This document shows positions 1-5,913 of a stretch of DNA of 6,059 nt, piece after piece (position 1 is the first letter of the stretch; each line of letters starts with the position of its first letter). Both the position numbers and the translations under genes were made by a program. Under the pieces are notes generated by a model. It worked only from the letters and a program-made list of their open reading frames with translations. It was not told the DNA's origin and did not search any database. The stretch is from an uncultured Fusobacterium sp. (GTDB taxonomy: Bacteria > Fusobacteriota > Fusobacteriia > Fusobacteriales > Fusobacteriaceae), in assembly GCA_900542625.1 (NCBI GenBank), contig UQOH01000098.1, forward strand, positions 1 through 6,059, given 5' to 3'.

Positions 1-51
1 GCTGAAAGTACTTAGGGGGCAGCCCTTTGGGAGGATAGGAACTTGCCAATC
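1..51 (+). rRNA. rrf: 5S ribosomal RNA, 3' part (cut by the left edge)
   Basis: This is the 3' part of a 5S rRNA, a component of the large ribosomal subunit. It shows the usual order of 5S elements: a GAAAGTACTT stretch, a short hairpin (AGGG near 14-17 with CCCT near 23-26), the loop-E-type strand GGGAGGATAGGAAC, and the TTGCCAA strand that would close helix I with the missing 5' end. The 5' half lies outside the window. The mature 3' end is set at about 51 by comparison with remembered bacterial 5S tails and may be off by a few bases. A tRNA gene follows on the same strand, so this is the distal end of an rRNA operon, with 16S and 23S expected to the left. Confidence 0.88.
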
Positions 52-138
52 TTTTCAATAAGAATCAGAAAAGATTGTTATTGAACTCTCGAATAAGTGC
101 TTATCCTGTTGGAAGAAAGCAAACTTTTCGAGACAGGT
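52..138 (+). other. Structured 5S-tRNA spacer (likely RNA processing region)
   Basis: This 87-nt spacer holds no gene but can fold. A perfect 10-bp stem pairs CAATCTTTTC (47-56, starting inside the 5S tail) with GAAAAGATTG (68-77) around an 11-nt loop. A second 7-bp stem pairs TCTCGAA (87-93) with TTCGAGA (127-133). An alternative to it pairs CCTGT (105-109) with ACAGG (133-137). Neither stem is followed by a T-run, so they are not terminators. Stems between rRNA and tRNA commonly serve as cleavage sites for processing enzymes, and that is the inferred role here. Confidence 0.5.
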
Positions 139-214
139 GCTTCTTTAGCTCAGTCGGTAGAGCACACGACTGTTAATCGTGTTGTCGTTGGTTCAAGTCC
201 AACAAGAAGCGCCA
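139..214 (+). tRNA. tRNA-Asn (anticodon GTT)
   Basis: This is a complete 76-nt tRNA that decodes AAC/AAU. The acceptor stem pairs GCTTCTT (139-145) with AAGAAGC (204-210), the discriminator base is G211, and CCA (212-214) is encoded. The D stem is GCTC (148-151) with GAGC (160-163). The anticodon stem is CACGA (165-169) with TCGTG (177-181). Its 7-nt loop carries GTT at 172-174 between CT and AA. A 5-nt variable loop follows, then the T stem GTTGG (187-191) with CCAAC (199-203) and the loop TTCAAGT. All stems pair perfectly. It lies 87 nt after the 5S gene and is probably transcribed as the last gene of the rRNA operon. I see no duplicated 3' tRNA end in the window that would mark an integration site. 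Confidence 0.98.
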
Positions 215-246
215 TTTTTTATTTTTTGGAAAAAAATACTTTTGGG

Positions 247-295
247 AAATAAGATAAATGAATTTTTTATAAAATTTATTTGTCTTATTTTTTTT
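247..295 (+). terminator. Rho-independent terminator of the rRNA/tRNA operon
   Basis: An 18-bp stem pairs 248-265 with 272-289 through two G-U pairs and no mismatch, around the 6-nt loop TTTATA. The right arm runs straight into a T-run (288-295). The stem is almost all A-T with a single G-C pair (253/284), so it is long rather than GC-strong, as is common in very AT-rich genomes. It lies 33 nt past the tRNA CCA end. A broken T-run (215-227) directly after the tRNA may help. On the other strand the hairpin lacks an immediate T-run, so it should mainly stop rightward transcription. Confidence 0.72.
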
Positions 296-303
296 GTAAG
301 AAA

Positions 304-334
304 TAAAAAAATGCCAATACTATGTATCAGCATT
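304..334 (-). terminator. Rho-independent terminator of the polA-to-methyltransferase operon
   Basis: Read on the minus strand, AATGCTGATAC (334-324) pairs with GTATTGGCATT (320-310). This gives an 11-bp stem with two adjacent wobble pairs and a 3-nt loop, and it is followed at once by a T-run (311-305). The fold begins inside the last codons of the methyltransferase: its TGA stop (329-327) is part of the left arm. It is the obvious end of the leftward operon and faces the rRNA terminator a few bases away. Confidence 0.8.
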
Positions 335-1871
335 CAAAAAAAGTCTTTTCAAAATAGTTATTAATCTGCTCTTGTATTTCTTCAGAATAATTTTCTGTCT
401 GTTGTTTTACAAGAGTTTCAATATGGTTTATTTCTTCTGTGTCTTCAGGATAATAAAGAGGAACTTCTTTTAATGGAGTAGTATAAAATTCTAGATTATA
501 GCCTTTACATTTCCCATTATTTTTATACCATTTGTAAAAAATAGTAGAATTAAGATATCCAAGAATATAAAAGATATTAAATTTTTTAAACAAATTATCT
601 TTTAAAGTAAGATAATATATATCTGCACTTCCAAAAAATTCTCCATTGTCATATGCAAAATAATTTGTTTTACATCTTTGTCTTGCAAGGATTTTTTCTC
701 CTGTCATTATATTTTTATCTCTTGCCCAGGAAAGAGTCCACCATTTATGATGTCCTGATTTAACTTCTCTTCTTTTAAGAAGAGTGTCTATATATGGAGA
801 AAACTCTTCTTTCAATCTTTCAGAAATTTCAGTATTTTTATCAATATAATATATCCAGAAATCATTTTCTTTTTTACAGTTATATTTAAAAATATCTTTA
901 TTTTTATAAAAAGGTTTTAAATAATCTTTAAATTCCTCTTTAAATTCTGTGATAATAAAAGCTTTATCACAGCCGCTTACAATTCCCTGATTGATATTAA
1001 CAATATCTTTCAGCTTATAATTGCTCTTTTTAAGAATTTTTTCATTAAATTTAATATTCTCTCTGCTTACAAGAATAATATTTCCTGTCTCATCATAAAT
1101 CTCATTGTTATTAAGCTTAAATCTTTTCTGTTCTTTTTGAATAAAAATAGATTTGTCTTTTGAAATTTCTCCTTTTATCCATGAAAAAATAAGATTATGC
1201 TGTCCGGGAGCATCTTTAAAAATAGAAATATTATAATCAATGATATGAGTATAAACACCGTCGTTTTTAAGTTTTTCCCTTAAAATTACAGCACTGTCTG
1301 CTTTCAGCCAATAATTTGTGGTTACATAAATCATAATGCCATTTTCGTTAAGAATATCAGCGCCTTTTTCTATGAAATAATAAAAATAATCCATCTTCCC
1401 TTCATAATATTTTCTGCCGAATTTTGTCTTCTTCATTTCAAGAAACAGCTGCTGGTGATTTTTTTCTCCAATGTATGGAGGATTTCCAAGGATAATATTG
1501 TATTTTCCTTTTGGAATGTCAGCTGTAAGAGAATCTGTTACAAATCCAGATATCTCTCCAGTAAGATTATATTTTTTCAGTATTTTTTTTCCACTTTTTA
1601 TATATTCAGCAAAAGCACTGCTGTCTATATCATATCCATTTACCCAGTCAGAATTAAAATAATATTCTCCTGTTATTTTTTTTGAAAGAATTATAAGCTC
1701 TTCTATCAGGATAAGAAGCAGATTTCCTGTTCCGCAGGATAAATCTGCTGCCCTTAGATTATCTAATTTTTTTTTGGTATATTCTTTTTTAAAATAGTTT
1801 TTCAAAGCAAGTTTTATTATAAAGCTTGCATATTCATATGGAGTGTAAACTTTAAAATTTGTTATTCCCAT
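327..1871 (-). CDS. TaqI/Eco57I-like N6-adenine DNA methyltransferase, stand-alone
   Basis: This 514-residue protein most likely transfers a methyl group from SAM to the N6 of adenine in a specific DNA site. The catalytic domain shows the gamma-class order of motifs: X (YTPYEYASF, 9-17), I (DLSCGTGNL, 43-51, the SAM loop), II (GYDID, 79-83), III (TDSL, 112-115), IV (NPPY, 130-133, catalytic), then MDYFYYFIEKG (160-170) and VTTNYWL (183-189). The C-terminal part resembles the TaqI-like specificity domain: KWWTLSWARD near 376-385, GSAD (414-417), LGYLNS (437-442) and PLKEVPL (466-472). No PD-(D/E)XK nuclease precedes motif X, so this is not a fused type IIG enzyme. The start is 1 nt after the murJ stop, with AGAGG at 1885-1881, 9 nt before the ATG, so translation is probably coupled to murJ. 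The target sequence cannot be read from the protein. No restriction gene is adjacent, which points to an orphan enzyme. Confidence 0.9.
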   Translation of the reverse strand: MGITNFKVYTPYEYASFIIKLALKNYFKKEYTKKKLDNLRAADLSCGTGNLLLILIEELIILSKKITGEYYFNSDWVNGYDIDSSAFAEYIKSGKKILKKYNLTGEISGFVTDSLTADIPKGKYNIILGNPPYIGEKNHQQLFLEMKKTKFGRKYYEGKMDYFYYFIEKGADILNENGIMIYVTTNYWLKADSAVILREKLKNDGVYTHIIDYNISIFKDAPGQHNLIFSWIKGEISKDKSIFIQKEQKRFKLNNNEIYDETGNIILVSRENIKFNEKILKKSNYKLKDIVNINQGIVSGCDKAFIITEFKEEFKDYLKPFYKNKDIFKYNCKKENDFWIYYIDKNTEISERLKEEFSPYIDTLLKRREVKSGHHKWWTLSWARDKNIMTGEKILARQRCKTNYFAYDNGEFFGSADIYYLTLKDNLFKKFNIFYILGYLNSTIFYKWYKNNGKCKGYNLEFYTTPLKEVPLYYPEDTEEINHIETLVKQQTENYSEEIQEQINNYFEKTFFEC

Positions 1872-1872
1872 A

Positions 1873-3333
1873 TTAAAATGCCTCTAATTTCTTTTTATAA
1901 AGAGTATATCCCCACAAAGCCATATATACAGCACTAAACACGATAAGTTTTAAAATTATATTTTTTATATAGAAACTTGTTCCCACAGCTATAGCAGAGC
2001 TTATAATTACTTTTATAAAGAACACAGCTGTGTGGTTTAAATTTACTTTTATATATTTTTTTCTGAAAGTATATAAAAGAAGAGAAAAGTTTACCATAGC
2101 TGCTATTGATGTTGAAAGAGCAAGCCCTTTATACTGTAAAGTTTTTATAAGCAGTGTATTTAAAACTATGTTTATAACAATGGCAAGAATAGAAAATTTA
2201 ACAGGGTCTCTGCTGTTTTTCATACCATAAAAAGCCCTTGTCATAAGGTGTATTGCTGTATAAAAATATAGTCCAAGAGAATAATAAAATAATGAATCTG
2301 AAGTTATTTCTACGGCTCTTCCGCCGAATTTTCCATATTCAAGTATAAGTCTTACAACGTCAGTAGAATAGATTGTAAGAACTATTGTTGAAGGAACAAC
2401 TAAAAATAATAAAATATTTAAACCTCTTTTTATATCCTCTTCAACAGCAGCAAAATCTTTATTTACAATTTTTCTGGAAAGAGTAGGGTAAATAACAGTT
2501 GAAATAGATATTCCAAATACTCCTATAGGCAGATTATATATTCTTGTAGCATTTTCAAGAGCAGATACTCCTCCAGCCTCAAGATATGAAGCAAAGAACT
2601 GATCTACAATAGTATTAAGCTGTCTGGCAACAATTCCCACAAGCATTGGGAGCATAAGATAAAATATTCTTTTTAAATATTCATCTTTAAAATTTATTTT
2701 TAATTTCCACATTCCGGCTTTTTTAAAGAAAAGAGGAAGTACAATTATCAGTTGTAAAAAACCTCCTAAAAGAACTCCGTAAGCCATTGCTTTTATACCA
2801 AAAGTTCTTCCAAAAAATATTGCTCCGCCAAGTATTGCTATATTAAAAAATATAGATGTTGATGCAGGAAGTGAAAAATATTTGAAGTTATTAAGAATTG
2901 CACATATCATTCCAGAAAGACTGATAAAAATAAAATAGCAGGACATTATTTTTAAAAGCTGTGATGCAATTACTTTTGTTTCAGCAGAAAATCCATTAAC
3001 TATTACAGCTATTATCTGGTCTGAAAAAATAATCATTCCTATTGATACTATAACAGAAAATATAAAAACTATATTCAGAATAGAGAAAATGAATTTTTTT
3101 CCCTCTTCCTCTCCATCTTTTTCAACTTTTTCATTATACATGGGAATAAAAGATGTTCCAAGAGCTCCTTCTCCCAAAAGCTGTCTGAAAAAGTTGCTTA
3201 TTTTAAAAGCACTAAAAAATGCATCTGTCCCGGCAGATGCACCAAAATAATATGCTACTACAACACTTCTTGCAAGTCCTAAAACTCTGCTTACAAGGGT
3301 TATGAGCATTACAAAGATACCACTTTTAAACAT
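1873..3333 (-). CDS. murJ: MurJ, lipid II flippase (MOP/MVF family)
   Basis: This 486-residue inner-membrane protein moves lipid II, the peptidoglycan precursor, from the cytoplasmic to the outer face of the membrane. It is hydrophobic throughout, and the family's roughly 14 membrane spans are expected (E. coli MurJ is about 511 residues). The N-terminus carries the family signature SRVLGLAR (15-22), then D37 in GTDAFF and FRQLLGEGAL (49-58). R16, R22, D37, R50 and E55 correspond, two positions earlier, to E. coli R18, R24, D39, R52 and E57. R264 in NATRIYNLPIGVFG matches the essential arginine R270. The start is supported by GGAGG at 3342-3338, a slightly short 4 nt before the ATG. The gene lies 16 nt after scpA and 1 nt before the methyltransferase. 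A flippase of the O-antigen/Wzx type is less likely given the MurJ-specific arginines. Confidence 0.95.
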   Translation of the reverse strand: MFKSGIFVMLITLVSRVLGLARSVVVAYYFGASAGTDAFFSAFKISNFFRQLLGEGALGTSFIPMYNEKVEKDGEEEGKKFIFSILNIVFIFSVIVSIGMIIFSDQIIAVIVNGFSAETKVIASQLLKIMSCYFIFISLSGMICAILNNFKYFSLPASTSIFFNIAILGGAIFFGRTFGIKAMAYGVLLGGFLQLIIVLPLFFKKAGMWKLKINFKDEYLKRIFYLMLPMLVGIVARQLNTIVDQFFASYLEAGGVSALENATRIYNLPIGVFGISISTVIYPTLSRKIVNKDFAAVEEDIKRGLNILLFLVVPSTIVLTIYSTDVVRLILEYGKFGGRAVEITSDSLFYYSLGLYFYTAIHLMTRAFYGMKNSRDPVKFSILAIVINIVLNTLLIKTLQYKGLALSTSIAAMVNFSLLLYTFRKKYIKVNLNHTAVFFIKVIISSAIAVGTSFYIKNIILKLIVFSAVYMALWGYTLYKKKLEAF

Positions 3334-3349
3334 TGTTCCTCCAAGCTGA

Positions 3350-4054
3350 TTAATCAGTATTTTCTCTTTTTATAAATGTATTTTCTTCACTGGTGATGAT
3401 ATCGATTTTTCCCTCTTTGTATATATCCAAAACAGCCAGAAAAATATATACCAAGTGCATTCTGTTTTCAGCTCTTGAAAAAACTTCATCAAGTGTAAGA
3501 GTTTTTTCATAAAGAAGAACTTTTATTTTTTCTATTTCCTCTTCAACAGAATATTTTCTTTCATACTTGATCTCAATAAATTCTTCATCAACACTCTTAA
3601 GATATTTTTTATAACTGTTTAGAATATCTTCGACTTTTAAAGAGTTTAAATCATATTCTTTTGACTCGACTTTTCTTATTTTTCTTCCTTCACCACGGGA
3701 ATAGGAAATATTATATTCACTTCCCATTTCACTTATCTTTTCAGTAACTTCTTTAAATAGTCTATAATCTTCCAGTCTTTGTTTTAACATCTTTTCTTTT
3801 TCAACCTCTTTATCAAGATTAAGAACAGAGACAGCCTTAATCTCAAGAAGTTCAGTTGCTGTTATAAGGAATTCAACCTTAATTTCAAGATTATCTTTTT
3901 TTGATTCATTGATAACAGCCAGATATTCATCTATAAGCTGGGAAATTTTTACTTCAGAAATTTTTAATTTTTTCTTGTCTATAAGATATAAAAGAAGTTC
4001 TAAAGGTCCTTCAAAATTATCTATCTTTAAAGTAATGTTATTTTTATTTTCCAT
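3350..4054 (-). CDS. scpA: ScpA, kleisin subunit of the SMC condensin
   Basis: ScpA bridges the two SMC heads and, with ScpB, forms the condensin that compacts and segregates the chromosome in the cytoplasm. The N-terminal domain has the hallmark FEGPLELLLYLIDKKKL (14-30) and EFLITATELLEIKAVSVL (61-78). A charged middle linker follows (about 85-165). The C-terminal winged helix (about 170-230) includes TLDEVF and LVYIFLAVLDIYKEGKIDI. I chose the ATG at 4054, giving 234 residues, because the protein then starts about 13 residues before FEGPL as in relatives, and GGAG (4069-4066) lies upstream. An in-frame ATG at 4081 would give 243 residues but has only an adjacent AGG and overlaps ribF more. 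The chosen start overlaps the ribF end by 11 nt, implying coupled translation. No scpB follows: the next gene is murJ. Confidence 0.93.
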   Translation of the reverse strand: MENKNNITLKIDNFEGPLELLLYLIDKKKLKISEVKISQLIDEYLAVINESKKDNLEIKVEFLITATELLEIKAVSVLNLDKEVEKEKMLKQRLEDYRLFKEVTEKISEMGSEYNISYSRGEGRKIRKVESKEYDLNSLKVEDILNSYKKYLKSVDEEFIEIKYERKYSVEEEIEKIKVLLYEKTLTLDEVFSRAENRMHLVYIFLAVLDIYKEGKIDIITSEENTFIKRENTD

Positions 4055-4976
4055 TAGAATATTTTCTCCAGTTTTCAACATCCTGCTTTATTCCAAGTTT
4101 TAAATCTTCAAAAGAATCAAATTTCTTTTCAGATCTCAGAAAATGCTCAATATTTACAAAAATTCTTTTTCCGTAAATCTCTCTGCTGAAATCAAGAATA
4201 TGAACTTCAACACTAAGTTCTCCCGGTTTAAGAGTAGGATTTTTTCCTATATTTATAACAGAGGAATGTTTTTCTGTTTCTCCCTCTATTATTGTACTTC
4301 CACCAAAAATTCCAAAAGGAGGATATACTTTGCTTACAACTTTTAAATTTGCAGTGGGAAAGCCAAGCATTCTTCCATATTTTTTTCCATGCTCAACTAT
4401 TTCAGAAACTAAGAAAGGTCTTCCCAAAAATCTGTTTGCTTTATCAAGATTTCCTTCAAGAATAAGATTTCTTATAAGTGTTGAACTTAAAACTTCCCCT
4501 TCATATTCGACAGGAGGAACTTCATTTACAATAAAGTTTTTTTCTCTGCATATATTTTTCAGATATTCAGTATTTCCTGCACCTTTATCTCCAAATGTAT
4601 AGTTGAATCCTACAAAAATTTCTTTTGCTCCAAGTGCTCCAAGAAGAATGTCATCTATAAACTTTTCTCTGTCACATTTTGCAAAATCCATATCAAAAGT
4701 TTGAAGAACTACATAATCTACTCCCAGTTCATTAAGAAGATAAAGTTTTTCTTCTAAAGTATTTATCATTTTAGGCACTCTGTCAGGAAAGATTACTTCC
4801 AACGGGTGATTGGAAAATGTAAACACAACAGATACACCGTTGTTTTCTTTTGCTTTTTTTACAGCCTCTGAAATTAATACTCTATGCCCTCTGTGAACTC
4901 CGTCAAAAGTTCCAAGTGCCACATAGCTGTTTTTTAATCTCTCGTTTCCCTTTAAAATATCTCTTATTATTTTCAT
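4044..4976 (-). CDS. ribF: RibF, bifunctional riboflavin kinase / FAD synthetase
   Basis: This cytosolic enzyme phosphorylates riboflavin to FMN and then adenylates FMN to FAD, supplying flavin cofactors. The N-terminal nucleotidyltransferase domain has GTFDGVHRGH (22-31), FTFSNHP (52-58), GFNYTFGDKGAG (123-134) and SSTLIR (164-169, an ISSTxIR motif). The C-terminal kinase domain has GRMLGFPTANL (201-211), GKNPT (244-248) and SVEVHILDF (255-263), in which E257 fits the catalytic glutamate. At 310 residues it has the normal length for the two-domain family. The ATG follows the whiA stop by 11 nt, and its 3' end overlaps scpA. I see no FMN riboswitch upstream. The only ribosome-binding site lies inside the end of whiA and is unusually far from the ATG. 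Both domains look intact. Confidence 0.96.
   Translation of the reverse strand: MKIIRDILKGNERLKNSYVALGTFDGVHRGHRVLISEAVKKAKENNGVSVVFTFSNHPLEVIFPDRVPKMINTLEEKLYLLNELGVDYVVLQTFDMDFAKCDREKFIDDILLGALGAKEIFVGFNYTFGDKGAGNTEYLKNICREKNFIVNEVPPVEYEGEVLSSTLIRNLILEGNLDKANRFLGRPFLVSEIVEHGKKYGRMLGFPTANLKVVSKVYPPFGIFGGSTIIEGETEKHSSVINIGKNPTLKPGELSVEVHILDFSREIYGKRIFVNIEHFLRSEKKFDSFEDLKLGIKQDVENWRKYSNGK
4066..4069 (-). promoter_or_regulatory. Ribosome-binding site deciding the scpA start
   Basis: GGAG lies within the last ribF codons, 11 nt before the ATG at 4054. The spacing is a little long, but the alternative upstream ATG at 4081 has only an AGG touching the start codon, too close to work well. This site is the main sequence reason for choosing the shorter ScpA. 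Confidence 0.5.
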
Positions 4977-4987
4977 TTTAATATGTT

Positions 4988-5899
4988 TTACTCCTTTGGT
5001 TGTTCTCCGTATTCCTCAAGAAGCTGGTTGTATATCTCTTCTATTCTTCTGAATCTGTTTCTTATTCCTGACTTTGATATTCCTATCATTTCAGCCAGCT
5101 CTTGTAATGAACTTTCAGGGTTGTGAAGTCTTAAAAAAGCAACTTCTTCCAAAACAGGAGTAAGATTGTTTATACCTATTTTAGAACCAATATAGTTGAT
5201 TTGTTTTATCTGTCTTATTCCTGTGTTAAGAGTTTTTGTTTCGTTGGCAACTTCCCAGTTCATTTCTCTTATTGTTTTATTTTTTAAATCTTTCATCATT
5301 GTTGTTTCTTCATACTTATAAAATTCTTTCATAGAACCAATCATTACCAAAAGGTCCATTATATCTTCAGAATTTCTTAAATATACAAGATTTTTGTTTC
5401 TCTTTTTAGTTTTTGAAACTTTTTTTCCAAGTTCTGCAAGAATATCGTGAAGTTCATCTGCTATTTTTTCATTGTCTATAAAGAAATCAAGAGCATACTC
5501 TTTTTCAGGAGTTTTTATATATCCTGTTGAAAGAAACAAACCTCTTATAAATCCTGCTGTTTTAAGCTCATCTTTTTTTATACTGTTTCCTCTGTAGCTG
5601 TCCAGTAATGCAAGAAATTCTTTAAAACCTTTTTGATTTACAGCTCCGATTATATATATATTGTGTTCTCCAAAGTTCTTGCTTGTTGAATATTTTACAT
5701 TAAGTTTTAAACCACTGATCTCTTTAAGAACTCTGTAAACTCTGTTTGCCAGTTCGATGCTTTCCAGTTTCAATTCTATATGATTTTCAAAAACAGCCTC
5801 TTTAGCATCAAGAATTCCTCTAAGTTCAGCTATTTTTTCTTTTGTGCTGTATCCGCCCTTTTTTATTATCTCATTTTTTACTTGATAAGTATAGGACAT
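4988..5899 (-). CDS. whiA: WhiA-family DNA-binding protein
   Basis: WhiA proteins (DUF199) join a homing-endonuclease-derived LAGLIDADG fold, which has lost its nuclease activity, to a C-terminal helix-turn-helix. In Streptomyces WhiA is a sporulation regulator acting with WhiB; in Bacillus it affects division and chromosome segregation. This 303-residue copy starts MSYTYQVKNEI, as expected. LAGLIDADG-like helices lie near 21-30 and at 111-128 (TAGFIRGLFLSTGYI, lacking the catalytic acid). The conserved block at 203-223 keeps R211, N214, E216, A218, N219, K222 and T223. The helix-turn-helix spans about 248-289 and includes SSLQELAEMIGISKSGIRNR. AAAGGAG (5912-5906), 6 nt upstream, supports the start. 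It lies 14 nt after polA. In Firmicutes whiA usually follows the rapZ/yvcJ and yvcK genes; here its neighbours differ. Its target genes here are unknown. Confidence 0.93.
   Translation of the reverse strand: MSYTYQVKNEIIKKGGYSTKEKIAELRGILDAKEAVFENHIELKLESIELANRVYRVLKEISGLKLNVKYSTSKNFGEHNIYIIGAVNQKGFKEFLALLDSYRGNSIKKDELKTAGFIRGLFLSTGYIKTPEKEYALDFFIDNEKIADELHDILAELGKKVSKTKKRNKNLVYLRNSEDIMDLLVMIGSMKEFYKYEETTMMKDLKNKTIREMNWEVANETKTLNTGIRQIKQINYIGSKIGINNLTPVLEEVAFLRLHNPESSLQELAEMIGISKSGIRNRFRRIEEIYNQLLEEYGEQPKE
4991..4997 (-). promoter_or_regulatory. ribF ribosome-binding site with long spacing
   Basis: AAAGGAG is the only good Shine-Dalgarno match before ribF. It overlaps the last codons of whiA and is separated from the ATG (4976-4974) by 14 nt, longer than the usual 5-9. 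No better in-frame ATG, GTG or TTG start lies in between, and the protein's N-terminus fits the family at this ATG. Ribosomes finishing whiA could re-initiate here. Confidence 0.55.
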
Positions 5900-5913
5900 C
5901 TATTTCTCCTTTC

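Noticed and set aside
139..214. tRNA-Asn as an integration site for a mobile element
   Set aside because: No repeat of the tRNA 3' end, no integrase and no foreign gene block are seen; the downstream genes are a housekeeping operon.
179..364. Plus-strand open frame of 61 codons starting in the tRNA
   Set aside because: It begins inside the tRNA anticodon arm, crosses the terminator and has no ribosome-binding site or recognisable protein.
1455..1685. Plus-strand open frames opposite the methyltransferase
   Set aside because: They lie antisense to clear motif-bearing codons (NPPY and motif I region) and are low-complexity Phe/Ile/Ser-rich shadows.
327..1871. Methyltransferase as a fused type IIG restriction enzyme
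   Set aside because: Such fusions are usually much longer and carry a nuclease domain before motif X; here motif X begins at residue 9.
3346..3357. Perfect 12-bp palindrome CTGATTAATCAG at the scpA stop
   Set aside because: It could be an operator, but it occurs once, sits over the stop codon and is within what chance allows in AT-rich DNA.
4330..4602. Plus-strand 90-codon open frame opposite ribF
   Set aside because: It is the antisense of conserved RibF motifs, with no family resemblance and no start signal.
4977..5000. FMN riboswitch upstream of ribF
   Set aside because: The gap to whiA is only 11 nt and none of the conserved RFN element is visible.
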